Shown: piece after piece, positions 9,281-18,118 of the stretch | Layout: each line of letters starts with the position of its first letter | How positions within the stretch are numbered: position 1 is the stretch's first letter | Assembly: GCA_019359615.1 (NCBI GenBank) | Contig: JAHHHA010000013.1 | Span: 62,001 to 126,000 of the forward strand | DNA: 64,000 nucleotides | Direction of reading: 5' to 3' | Source of the DNA: Cyanosarcina radialis HA8281-LM2 | GTDB taxonomy: Bacteria; Cyanobacteriota; Cyanobacteriia; Cyanobacteriales; CCAP-1448 | The notes under the pieces: model-generated | Databases searched by the model: none | Told to the model about the DNA's origin: nothing | Seen by the model: the letters and a program-made list of their open reading frames with translations, nothing else | Translations under genes and position numbers: made by a program

Positions 9281-9988
9281 ATGTCAATGCTATTCGACCA
9301 ACCTTTTTATCTCAGCATTAATGAAGCTCGATGGATTGTAGCCCAAACTATTCTCAACGAGATTAAGCTTCAAATCGATCTATCCAGTTGTCTCGATGTG
9401 GGATGCGGTCCTGGATGGTTTTCGCAAAAACTTATAGATTTGGGGCTTTCGGTTACTGGTATTGATGGTCGTTTAGAATTGGTAGAACTAGCTAGAAAGC
9501 GGGTTGAAAAAGCTCAATTTTATTGTGGCGATCTAGAATCGAAAAACCAAATATCTAGCTTTTCTGCGGCCGATCTAGTATTTTGTTTTGGATTATTATA
9601 CCATACTGAAAATCCATTTAGGGCGATTCGCAATCTTTATGCCTTAACGAAAAAAGTCTTATTAATTGAAAGTATAATTATTCCTGGAGATAATCCGATC
9701 GCTTGGTTGGTAAAAGAAGGGCAAAATGAAACTCAAGGTTTAACCCATTATGCTTTAATTCCCAGCCGAACTTGTACGATCCAAATGCTGCGAGTTGCTG
9801 GCTTCAAATACGTTTACGAATATAATGGTGAAGTAAATCACGAAGATTTTAAAGCAACAGATACTAAGCATCAAAGGCGAAGAATATTTTTAGCTTCTCT
9901 AGTTCAGTTAGGGGTCAATAACTTAGTTGAAGTGCCTGAAATTTCAACTCCAAAATACAATTTCTCAAACAAGTCAACTATCTCATGA
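9281..9988 (+). CDS. Class I SAM-dependent methyltransferase
   Basis: 235 aa. Motif I is CLDVGCGPGWFSQKL, the acidic residue lies in VTGIDGRLELVELA, and FCFGLLYHTENPFRAI is the motif seen in sugar/lipid methyltransferases. It starts 11 bases after the Wzt gene, and its end overlaps the next gene (ATGA at 9985), so it belongs to the export operon. Probably modifies a sugar of the exported glycan (inference). Confidence 0.85.
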   Translation: MSMLFDQPFYLSINEARWIVAQTILNEIKLQIDLSSCLDVGCGPGWFSQKLIDLGLSVTGIDGRLELVELARKRVEKAQFYCGDLESKNQISSFSAADLVFCFGLLYHTENPFRAIRNLYALTKKVLLIESIIIPGDNPIAWLVKEGQNETQGLTHYALIPSRTCTIQMLRVAGFKYVYEYNGEVNHEDFKATDTKHQRRRIFLASLVQLGVNNLVEVPEISTPKYNFSNKSTIS

Positions 9989-11397
9989 ATGAGGAACAGC
10001 AATTCAGTCGCGCCGAGGGAACAAAACTTAGAGAACTAGAGATTAGAGTTCTTCACTCTTTGTTATATGAAGCGATCGGGTTTACAGGTTTTGCTGTTCC
10101 TTACATTAGCTTTGTACGCGCATTACGAGAACGACTTCATCCGGTGGGAACGAGCGAAATCCGTCTGGCAGAAATGAATGCTGGACTCAAGTTTCAAGTA
10201 GATTTGGGCGATCGATTGGGCTGCGATATTTACTATGGCTATTATCAAGAATATTTTGACTCTCAGTTATTTTTTAGCCTCATAGATCCAGGCTGTATCG
10301 TTCTAGATATAGGTGCTAATTTCGGTTATTATACTACTGCTGCTGCCAGATTAACGGGAATTAAGGGTAGTGTTATTGCTTGCGAGCCAAATGAAGAGGC
10401 TTACAAATTATTACAAGCTAATGTAGAAATTAACGGAGTTCGGGAACTGGTGCGATGCTATCGAGTTTGTGCTGGGGCTGAAGATGGCGAAACTGATTTT
10501 TACGTATCAGAAGAATCTTCTTTTAGCAGCATGAGTTCGACGGGAAGAGCTAAATTGCGTCAAAAAGTTACAGTTCCAGTCCGCAGTCTAGATTCGCTCT
10601 TATTAGAGTTGGGTTTAGAACGGATAGATGCTATGAAAATTGATGTGGAAGGATATGAATTTGCCGTATTGCGCGGGGCAATAGCAACTTTAAAAATATC
10701 CCCAAATGCTGCCATAATGATGGAGGTTTCTGCTAAAAATTTAGACGAACAGCGGCGGGGAGAATTAATTTCTGTACTTACCGAAATTTATCAATTGGGT
10801 TTTCGCGGTTGGGTAGTAGACTCTAACCCAGAGATGTTGAAGTTATTAAATACTCCCCAAGAAGCAGTTAATCTCGGCTCTGCTAACGTATTTCTAACTC
10901 AAGGAGGATCGGAACGAGAACAGAGGCTAATAGCTGCCTATAAAGACTTGCAAACCCAGGCTTTTACCAAAATTGCCCGCGAGATTGGCTTACCAGAGAG
11001 ACAGTTATTACATCGCCATATCAGCGATCCACTGAGATACTCTAATCTATATGGTGCTTTTCTCGATCGCCTCTTGCGCGATCGCAATGCCACGATCGAC
11101 TACTCTCAGTCAAGGATAGAGCAAATCGAACGGCAACTCGGCCAGCGGGAGGAGGAAATCCGCCAACGGGATGAGGAAATTAGCCAACGAGATCGGGAAA
11201 CTGCCCAAAGAGATGAGGTGTTAGCCAACCTCGAACGAGAGAGTCAAGAACGATTAGCTGCTATTAGCCAGCGAGATGAAGCGATCGCTAAGTTGCAAGC
11301 TGAAGTAGAATTTTTGAAGCAAGAGCTAGATGTCCCCCCCATCTCTCGTTTTTTTCAAAATCTAAAATTGCCATTTAAATTGAAAAAAACTGGATAA
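9985..11397 (+). CDS. FkbM-family methyltransferase with C-terminal coiled coil
   Basis: 470 aa. The core carries VLDIGANFGYYTTAAARL, VIACEPNEEAYKLLQANVEINGV and the FkbM signature MKIDVEGYEFAVLRGA. Residues about 370-450 are a highly charged repeat built on QRDEE/QRDRE units (IRQRDEEISQRDRETAQRDE), predicted to form a long coiled coil, ending in a basic tail. FkbM enzymes O-methylate sugars and other hydroxyls. The coiled coil may set chain length or tether the enzyme to partners, as known for some O-antigen capping methyltransferases. That comparison is inference. Confidence 0.85.
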   Translation: MNEEQQFSRAEGTKLRELEIRVLHSLLYEAIGFTGFAVPYISFVRALRERLHPVGTSEIRLAEMNAGLKFQVDLGDRLGCDIYYGYYQEYFDSQLFFSLIDPGCIVLDIGANFGYYTTAAARLTGIKGSVIACEPNEEAYKLLQANVEINGVRELVRCYRVCAGAEDGETDFYVSEESSFSSMSSTGRAKLRQKVTVPVRSLDSLLLELGLERIDAMKIDVEGYEFAVLRGAIATLKISPNAAIMMEVSAKNLDEQRRGELISVLTEIYQLGFRGWVVDSNPEMLKLLNTPQEAVNLGSANVFLTQGGSEREQRLIAAYKDLQTQAFTKIAREIGLPERQLLHRHISDPLRYSNLYGAFLDRLLRDRNATIDYSQSRIEQIERQLGQREEEIRQRDEEISQRDRETAQRDEVLANLERESQERLAAISQRDEAIAKLQAEVEFLKQELDVPPISRFFQNLKLPFKLKKTG

Positions 11398-11455
11398 TTA
11401 TTCTGGATAAGATCTTATTATCGTATTTTAAAGCTAAAAAATATACATAATTGCG

Positions 11456-12586
11456 ATGCACATTTTGTACGATCATCAAATGTTTGCGATTCAGAAAGTC
11501 GGGGGGATATCGCGCATATTTATCGAATTGATGCGAGAGTTTTCTCAAAATTCTGATTGTTTTATTCATTGGTATCGCGGCATCAAAACAGACGATTATG
11601 ATATCTCAGAATACCGCCATAGGCTGAAACGCTACTGGTCTATTCCCAACTTGCTTTTTAAATTAGTAAATCTAGATCGAGAATATATTAATCGATCGCT
11701 CTTTAAATATTTTATTCAAACTTTCGATCGTCAATACGATATTTATCATCCTAGCTATTACGATGCTACTTTTTTAGAAATTGCTAAATCCAAAAAGTTG
11801 GCAGTTACTATCTGCGATATGATTCCAGAAAAAATCTTATCGGGCAATCCTCAACTTGCCAGTAAGTTTAAAAATGTGGTTGAGAGCAAGAAAATTCTGG
11901 CACGGCAAGCGGATATCATTTTTGCTATTTCTGAAAGCACCAAAAAAGATGTCGTTGACATCCTCCAGATCGAACCAGAAAAGATCCAAGTTACCTATTT
12001 AGCAAGTCGGATTAAAGATTTTCCTTTAGCTGAATTACCCGAACCGTGTCGAAACAAGCCTTATTTTTTATACGTGGGGACTCGTTCTAAATATAAAAAT
12101 TTTGAGTTAGTCATGCAAGCTTTTGCGATCGAGCCTCAATTGAGTAATAACTTTAATTTGGTATGTTTTGGCGGCAGCAGCGATTTTCTGGAGCCAGAGA
12201 TCGAGTTTATAGAAAAATATCATATGCGAGAAAATTTTATTTATCTTAGAGGCGACGACTCGCTGTTAAAAACTCTTTATAGTAATGCTTTAGCGCTACT
12301 TTATCCTAGCAGGTATGAAGGATTCGGCTTGCCGCCGTTAGAAGCGATGGAGTGTCAATGCCCAGTGATTTGCTGTTCTACTTCTTCCTTGCCAGAAGTT
12401 GTAGGAGATGCAGCAACGTTCGTCGATCCAGACTCAGCTGAAGATCTGGCAACAGCGATGCAGAAAATTGTAGGAGACTTGGAATATCGATCGTCTGCGA
12501 TCGCCAAAGGCAGCCAACAGGCTAGTTTATTTACCTGGGAGAAATCGGCCCGGCAAACTCTCGACGGCTATCGATCGGTTATATAA
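11456..12586 (+). CDS. GT4-family glycosyltransferase
   Basis: 376 aa with a GT-B fold layout. The N-terminus MHILYDHQMFAIQKVGGISR carries the acceptor-side glycine loop. The C-terminal half has YFLYVGTRSKYKNFELVMQAF and the family signature LYPSRYEGFGLPPLEAMECQ with the EX7E arrangement. It probably adds one sugar to the lipid-linked glycan at the cytoplasmic membrane. Donor unknown. It follows the FkbM gene after 58 bases. Confidence 0.88.
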   Translation: MHILYDHQMFAIQKVGGISRIFIELMREFSQNSDCFIHWYRGIKTDDYDISEYRHRLKRYWSIPNLLFKLVNLDREYINRSLFKYFIQTFDRQYDIYHPSYYDATFLEIAKSKKLAVTICDMIPEKILSGNPQLASKFKNVVESKKILARQADIIFAISESTKKDVVDILQIEPEKIQVTYLASRIKDFPLAELPEPCRNKPYFLYVGTRSKYKNFELVMQAFAIEPQLSNNFNLVCFGGSSDFLEPEIEFIEKYHMRENFIYLRGDDSLLKTLYSNALALLYPSRYEGFGLPPLEAMECQCPVICCSTSSLPEVVGDAATFVDPDSAEDLATAMQKIVGDLEYRSSAIAKGSQQASLFTWEKSARQTLDGYRSVI

Positions 12587-12642
12587 GTAGGGCATAGGGC
12601 AAGGAGCATAGCTATAGCGAGTCTAAATCATTGGTGAATAGT

Positions 12643-12700
12643 CTTGTGGGGTAGGCTTCCAGCCTGCCCACTGGGACAGCCGGGACGGCTATCCCACAAG
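12643..12700. repeat. Dispersed palindromic repeat, copy 1
   Basis: Starts CTTGTGGGGTAGGCTTCCAG and ends GGCTATCCCACAAG, so the termini are inverted repeats. Shorter relatives occur at 34867-34900 and 52922-52960. All three are intergenic. Confidence 0.75.
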
Positions 12701-12765
12701 TCATGAGAGAAAAGCTATATATCATTTATCATTTATTCTGCTTGGGTACTTAAGAGGAGGTAAAA

Positions 12766-13665
12766 TTGTTGAAGCAGTTTTGGCAAAAAGTGCAAGGAAA
12801 AATAGGTAAAGAGAATGGCTCGATCGCTACTAACATTCGCCCTCAACCTAACAATTTAATTCAGCAATATATAGATAACGGTCGAATTCCTTGGTCTGCG
12901 GGTTACAAGCCTTACCGGATGAACTTATTGCAGCAAGCGGTAACGAATGAAAAGCTGCTAGAGACTTTTAGGCGAGGAGAAGCATTGCCCCCAAATTATG
13001 GCTTTGGTATCGATGAAAGAATCGTCGAATATCCTTGGGTACTTTCTCGGCTGAATACACAGCCATCTCGGTTACTAGATGCTGGTTCTACCCTCAACTA
13101 CCCTTACTTACTGGATCTGCCTCAGTTAGCACCAAAATCGATTATTATCATGACTTTAGCCCCCGAACATTTAGAAAAAAGGGCTAACGTCTCTTATTTA
13201 TATGGAGATCTGCGAGATATAGTTATTCGCGATCGCACTTTTGCATCGATCGTTTGTATTAGCACCCTCGAACATATCGGACTCGATAACAGCATCTATA
13301 CAGACGACAGTAAATACCAAGAAACATCCTCCCAAGACTATCGCCAAGTTTTATCAGAATTGCGGCGCGTCTTAGCACCAGGCGGGCGGTTGTTACTGAC
13401 AGTACCTTTTGGTTTAAAGCAAAATTTCGGCTGGATGCAGCAATTCGATGCTGAAGGGTTAACCGATATTATCACCTCTTTTGGGAGCGAACCGATCGAC
13501 ACCACTTTCTTTCAATACTTACCCCAAGGATGGATAATTTCCGATCGCGAAGCTTGTTCCCAGTGCGAGTATTATAATATTCACTCAACTCCAGAACCAG
13601 CCAGCGATCGCGCCGCTGCTGCTAGAGCCGTGGCTTGTTTAGAATTTGTTAGCGATCCAGAGTAA
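12766..13665 (+). CDS. Methyltransferase-domain protein
   Basis: 299 aa from a TTG start. The choice of TTG is supported by AGGAGG ending five bases upstream. The fold motifs are RLLDAGSTLNYPYLLD, the strand IVCISTLEHIGLDN, and VLSELRRVLAPGGRLLLTVPFG, a typical class I SAM methyltransferase core. The glycine motif is poorer than usual (DAGST), so SAM binding should not be taken for granted. Context implies action on the polysaccharide. Confidence 0.75.
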   Translation: MLKQFWQKVQGKIGKENGSIATNIRPQPNNLIQQYIDNGRIPWSAGYKPYRMNLLQQAVTNEKLLETFRRGEALPPNYGFGIDERIVEYPWVLSRLNTQPSRLLDAGSTLNYPYLLDLPQLAPKSIIIMTLAPEHLEKRANVSYLYGDLRDIVIRDRTFASIVCISTLEHIGLDNSIYTDDSKYQETSSQDYRQVLSELRRVLAPGGRLLLTVPFGLKQNFGWMQQFDAEGLTDIITSFGSEPIDTTFFQYLPQGWIISDREACSQCEYYNIHSTPEPASDRAAAARAVACLEFVSDPE

Positions 13666-13700
13666 ACTGATTAGCTATGGCGATCGAGGAGTCAACATTA

Positions 13701-15407
13701 ATGTCTTGGTGGAACAGGCTAGTAACTAGCGTCAGGCCGCAAAAGCAGAACCAGCGGGGACCATCCACCCGCGAAAACTTGCCCAACTTTCCAGATTGGG
13801 AATCCCTGCTCGATACTAACCGCCCCCTGTGGGAGAAAGCCAAGAAAAAAGCCCAAAGAGGACCTCAAGTGCTGATGGCAACGGCAGTAGGCGGATTATC
13901 TCCTCTATCCCTGCCAGAAAGCCTGCTAGCCGTGGCTTTAACCCTCCGAGGTGCGAAAGTGCATACCCTGTTATGCGATCGCATTTTGCCTGCTTGCCTC
14001 TACACCCTCAAGCTCGATACTCCCGAAACCGTCTTAACTAATTATGAATTAGACGGCTTCAAGTGCCAGCACTGCCTGAAAGTCGGCCGCTACTTATACG
14101 AGCCTTTAGAACTCACCAACCACCTATTTAGCGAACTCCTCAGCGACGAAGAAAGAGCCAAAGCTAAAGTTTTGGCAGCCCAAATTCCTAGTGCGGAAAT
14201 TGAAAACTATCAAATCGGCAATTGGCGGGTGGGCGAACACGCTTATGCTGGCACTTTGCGCTACTACGCCAGCGGCAATCTCAGTAACGAACCAGACAGC
14301 GAGGTTATCCTCCGTCGCTACTTTGAAGGAGCGCTGCTGACGGCTTTCGCTACTAACAACCTCCTGCAACAGCACGATTTTCGAGTTGCTTGTTTCAATC
14401 ACGGGATCTACTCTCCCCATGGCATTATTGGAGAGGTATGCCGCGATCGCCACGTCCGCGTTGTCAACTGGAACGTTGCCTATCGCAAGCGTTGTTTTAT
14501 CTTCAGCCACGAAGACACCTATCACCATACCCTGCTATCCGAGCCAGTAGAGGTCTGGGAAAATCTGCCCTGGACTCCGGCGATGGAAAGCGAGATTTTA
14601 GAATATCTCAAAAGTCGATGGCAGGGAACGCGAGACTGGATTTGGTTTCACGAACAACCCGACGAAGAATTTGGCAAAATCGCGCGAGAAATTGGATTGG
14701 ATCTCGACAAACCAATTATCGGACTGCTTACTAATGTCATGTGGGACGCACAACTGCACTATCGAGCCAATGCCTTTCCCAATATGCTCGCCTGGGTGCT
14801 AGAAACGATCGCATACTTCTCTCAACGTCCCGACTTACAGCTTTTAATTCGGATTCATCCGGCCGAAATTCGCGGCACGGTGCCATCTCGCCAACCATTG
14901 TTGCCAGAAATTATGAAAGTCTGGCCCCAGTTGCCCGACAATATTTTTATCGTGCCTCCAGAAAGCCCGGTTAGCACCTACGCGGCCATGGTTGCTTGCG
15001 ACTCGGCGATCGTTTATGGTACTAAAACTGGAGTGGAATTAACCAGTATCGGCATTCCGACGATCGTTGGCGGCGAAGCCTGGATTCGCGGCAAAGGAAT
15101 CACCATGGATGCCTCAACTCCGCAAGAATATTTTCAGTTTTTAGATCGGCTGCCTTTAAGGAAAAGACTTGACGAACAAACCCTAAAACGCGCTCGCCTG
15201 TATGCCTATCATTTCTTTTTCCGACGCATGATGCCGATTCGCCCTCTAGAGCCATTTTCGGGAAAACCTCCGTTTAAAATTAACATCTCTAACTTAGAAG
15301 AATTGCTCCCTGGTGCCGATCCCGGTTTAGATCTGATTTGCGATGGCATTCTTTCTGGCTCTGCTTTTATTTACCCAGCCGAAAAGTTGGGAATCGATAA
15401 AAACTAA
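13701..15407 (+). CDS. Capsule-synthesis-like GT-B protein
   Basis: 568 aa. I start at ATG 13701 because GAGGAG lies nine bases before it; the frame opens at ATG 13677. An early segment PQVLMATAVGGLSPLSLPES is followed by ALTLRGAKVHTLLCD and a CxxC pair (FKCQHCLKVG). The C-terminal half has LLIRIHPAE and DSAIVYGTKTGVELTSIGIP, the nucleotide-sugar-site layout of capsular polysaccharide (Capsule_synth/KpsS-like) proteins. Probably a glycosyltransferase of the locus. Donor and linkage unknown. Confidence 0.65.
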   Translation: MSWWNRLVTSVRPQKQNQRGPSTRENLPNFPDWESLLDTNRPLWEKAKKKAQRGPQVLMATAVGGLSPLSLPESLLAVALTLRGAKVHTLLCDRILPACLYTLKLDTPETVLTNYELDGFKCQHCLKVGRYLYEPLELTNHLFSELLSDEERAKAKVLAAQIPSAEIENYQIGNWRVGEHAYAGTLRYYASGNLSNEPDSEVILRRYFEGALLTAFATNNLLQQHDFRVACFNHGIYSPHGIIGEVCRDRHVRVVNWNVAYRKRCFIFSHEDTYHHTLLSEPVEVWENLPWTPAMESEILEYLKSRWQGTRDWIWFHEQPDEEFGKIAREIGLDLDKPIIGLLTNVMWDAQLHYRANAFPNMLAWVLETIAYFSQRPDLQLLIRIHPAEIRGTVPSRQPLLPEIMKVWPQLPDNIFIVPPESPVSTYAAMVACDSAIVYGTKTGVELTSIGIPTIVGGEAWIRGKGITMDASTPQEYFQFLDRLPLRKRLDEQTLKRARLYAYHFFFRRMMPIRPLEPFSGKPPFKINISNLEELLPGADPGLDLICDGILSGSAFIYPAEKLGIDKN

Positions 15408-15433
15408 ATAATTTTCGATTAAGCTCGTAATTT

Positions 15434-16456
15434 ATGTTTAAGCCTCTGACTAAAATCAAACATATTAAAAATTTAGTTTTTGAAAAGTTAGACGGAATAA
15501 TTAGAAGGAATAACGAAATTAATTTCAGAATTGTAGAAATTAATAATAAATTGGATCTTCTGCTCGAACAGTCCGATCGAATCGAAATGGATTCGAGTAA
15601 TGAAACCAAAGGTAAATCCGAAGAAAACAGCCAAACTGAATTAGCCAATACAAGCACGACAGGAAGCCAGAATTTACTTTCGATCGTCATTGGCAGTTAT
15701 AATCGCAAAGCTTTACTCGAAAAAGCCATTGGCAGCATTCGCTCCAATCAAATTCGCGTTCCTTATGAAATAATTGTCATCGATGGCGGTTCGACTGATG
15801 GGTCGCTACAATGGCTGATAGAACAAAAAGATATCATCACGATCGTTCAGCACAATCGAGGAGAATTTCAAGGTAAGCAGATAAAGCGCCGAAGCTGGGG
15901 GTATTTCATGAATCTAGGATTTAAAGCCGCACAAGGAAAATATATCCTCATGATTAGTGATGATTGTCTGTTGCTGCCCAATGCTGTAAACTCAGGACTC
16001 GATAAGTTTGCTGAAATGGAAAAAGCTGGGAGAAAAGTTGGCGGGGTAGCCTTTTACTTTCGCAACTGGCCGGAAGAAAAGGAATATTACGTACAATGCG
16101 CTCTAGGAGGTAAACTATTTGTCAATCATGGAATGTATTTAAGAGCAGCCCTAGAGGCAGTAGGATGGGTTGACGAAGAACGGTATATGTTTTATAAAGC
16201 TGATGGCGATGTTTGTTTAAAAATGTGGCAGATTGGCTATGAAATTGTAGACTGCCCCGATGCTTACGTCGAACACTACTACGATCGCACCGAAGCAGTT
16301 CGTCAATCTAATAATACTGTTTTAGATCGCGATCGCGCCGCTTATCTAGAACGATGGGCAGGCATTTACTACCATATGGATCGCCCCGATTTGAGGACAA
16401 AAATCACTAAATTGTATGACGATGCCAGCAGAACAGCAGAGCAATTTTTACTTTAA
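15434..16456 (+). CDS. GT2-family glycosyltransferase with N-terminal helix
   Basis: 340 aa. Residues 1-75 are a charged helical segment (possible coiled coil) ending in a Ser/Thr-rich linker. The GT-A domain then begins LLSIVIGSYNRKALLEKAIG, with EIIVIDGGSTDGSLQWL and the metal-site region YILMISDDCLLLPNA. The acceptor-side region includes GWVDEERYMFYKADGDVCL. It follows the capsule-like gene by 26 bases, in the same direction. Confidence 0.87.
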   Translation: MFKPLTKIKHIKNLVFEKLDGIIRRNNEINFRIVEINNKLDLLLEQSDRIEMDSSNETKGKSEENSQTELANTSTTGSQNLLSIVIGSYNRKALLEKAIGSIRSNQIRVPYEIIVIDGGSTDGSLQWLIEQKDIITIVQHNRGEFQGKQIKRRSWGYFMNLGFKAAQGKYILMISDDCLLLPNAVNSGLDKFAEMEKAGRKVGGVAFYFRNWPEEKEYYVQCALGGKLFVNHGMYLRAALEAVGWVDEERYMFYKADGDVCLKMWQIGYEIVDCPDAYVEHYYDRTEAVRQSNNTVLDRDRAAYLERWAGIYYHMDRPDLRTKITKLYDDASRTAEQFLL

Positions 16457-16509
16457 TAGCTTAATGGAGATAATGCCGCACGCAAGCTAATAATCTTTTA
16501 ATTAGTTCT

Positions 16510-17163
16510 ATGAGTAGCAATAATGTTAGTCGCGATGTATGGGGTTGGTTGCGCGAAACCTTTTCGATTAAAACTATTATAGACATCGGAGCCAATAACG
16601 GAGAATTTGCCGAATTTTTAGCGGGTTATTTCCACGCCGAGGCAACCTATGTTTTTGAACCGCTAAAGTTATACGTTCCTGAATTGGAAAGCCGGACCGG
16701 CAAAATTGCCAATTTAAAAATTTTCAATGTCGCTTTATCTAACGAGCGCTCCAGTCAAGATTTTTATCAAAATTCTTACGGTCCTGCCTCTTCTCTTTTG
16801 AGAGTCAACGACGTATCGATTCAAGAATTTCCTCAGACGGCTGGAGAAACTAAGCTGGTTGTCGATGTTGCTCCGCTTGACGAACTAATTGAAACCGAGT
16901 CTTTACAGCCCGATGTTTTTATTAAAATAGACGTTCAAGGAGTAGAAGATAAAGTAATTCAAGGGGGAAAGAAGATATTTTCTTCAGCTAGGTGCGTTCT
17001 GATCGAAATGTCATTCGCCCTGATGTATAAAGAACAACCTCTATTTGAAGAAATTCATTCCCTGTTAGTAGATTTAGGATTTCGGTTTGCTGGCATTAAA
17101 AATCAAATTGTTTCTAGCGAAGGGCAACCCTTATTCGCTCACTGTTTTTATTTACGTCACTAA
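16510..17163 (+). CDS. FkbM-family methyltransferase
   Basis: 217 aa. Compact FkbM enzyme: TIIDIGANNGEFAEFLAGYF (SAM loop), TYVFEPLKLYVPELE and VFIKIDVQGVEDKVIQGGK (signature). Second FkbM enzyme in the locus, lacking the coiled-coil tail of the first. Likely O-methylation of a sugar hydroxyl. It lies between the two GT2 genes. Confidence 0.85.
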   Translation: MSSNNVSRDVWGWLRETFSIKTIIDIGANNGEFAEFLAGYFHAEATYVFEPLKLYVPELESRTGKIANLKIFNVALSNERSSQDFYQNSYGPASSLLRVNDVSIQEFPQTAGETKLVVDVAPLDELIETESLQPDVFIKIDVQGVEDKVIQGGKKIFSSARCVLIEMSFALMYKEQPLFEEIHSLLVDLGFRFAGIKNQIVSSEGQPLFAHCFYLRH

Positions 17164-17175
17164 TATTATTACTTT

Positions 17176-18111
17176 ATGAAACTTTCTGTGGTGCTTGGTA
17201 CCTATAATCGAATTGATAACCTGAAAAAATGTATCGATAGTATTAAGCAACAAACCAAAAATTTAGCAAAAATTTATATTACCGATGCTGGTTCTACCGA
17301 CGGTACGATCGAATATTTAAAATCTATGGCTTCAGATGCAGTCATACCTTTATTCGTCGGCGAAAAGTTAGGTCAAGCTAAAGCTTATAACGACGTTTTT
17401 AGAATAGTCGATACTCCCTATGTTTGTTGGCTCAGCGATGATAATGAAATTGTCAACCGAGGACTAGATATTGCCGTGCAAATTCTAGAGGAAAATCCTC
17501 AGATCGGCATGGTGGGCCTCAAAACTCGCGATCTTCAAGGTCCTTTTGTCGATGCTCCCTACATTGGCGGCGTATCTGCAATCGGTATTCTCAACGTCAA
17601 TCAAGGTGTATTGCGAACTGATGTGCTGAAAAAAGTTGGTGGATTTAGCGAAACTTTTCGAGATTATGGCATCGACCCTGACTTAACGGCAAAGGTGCTT
17701 TTTTCAGGTCACGATATTGTTTATACCAAAGAAGTTGCCGTCCACCACTATCGCGATTGGGGAGGCGATTCTGACTCGCCAGCCTATCAACAAATGATGG
17801 CGAAACAGAAAAAATATCAAGAACTTTACTTACAAAAATACGATCGATATCGCCAAGGAGGTTGGTTTTGGAAATTAAAAAAAACTACTTGGTTGTTTGT
17901 CCGTCAAGGATTGGGAGTGCAAAAGTTATTGAATTCCAGCAGTCCAATTTTTTTACATTACATCCCTAGAGATTGGCATAATATTATGACTGGTCGATAC
18001 ATCAGCATTATCGAACCGACGATCTTGAAAAATAAATCTTACTATCTAGTCCAACATTGTTCGCCTTATTTACGCCCGAAATCGTTGAAGTTAGAAGCTC
18101 TTGGGGACTAA
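17176..18111 (+). CDS. GT2-family glycosyltransferase
   Basis: 311 aa. GT-A motifs are LSVVLGTYNRIDNLKKCIDS, IYITDAGSTDGTIEYL and YVCWLSDDNEIVNRGLD. The acceptor loop GGFSETFRDYGIDPDLTAKV and HHYRDWGG follow. It starts 12 bases after the FkbM gene and is the last gene of the rightward unit. Its stop is 7 bases from the stop of the convergent dioxygenase gene, leaving little room for a bidirectional terminator. Confidence 0.87.
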   Translation: MKLSVVLGTYNRIDNLKKCIDSIKQQTKNLAKIYITDAGSTDGTIEYLKSMASDAVIPLFVGEKLGQAKAYNDVFRIVDTPYVCWLSDDNEIVNRGLDIAVQILEENPQIGMVGLKTRDLQGPFVDAPYIGGVSAIGILNVNQGVLRTDVLKKVGGFSETFRDYGIDPDLTAKVLFSGHDIVYTKEVAVHHYRDWGGDSDSPAYQQMMAKQKKYQELYLQKYDRYRQGGWFWKLKKTTWLFVRQGLGVQKLLNSSSPIFLHYIPRDWHNIMTGRYISIIEPTILKNKSYYLVQHCSPYLRPKSLKLEALGD

Positions 18112-18118
18112 GGATTAA

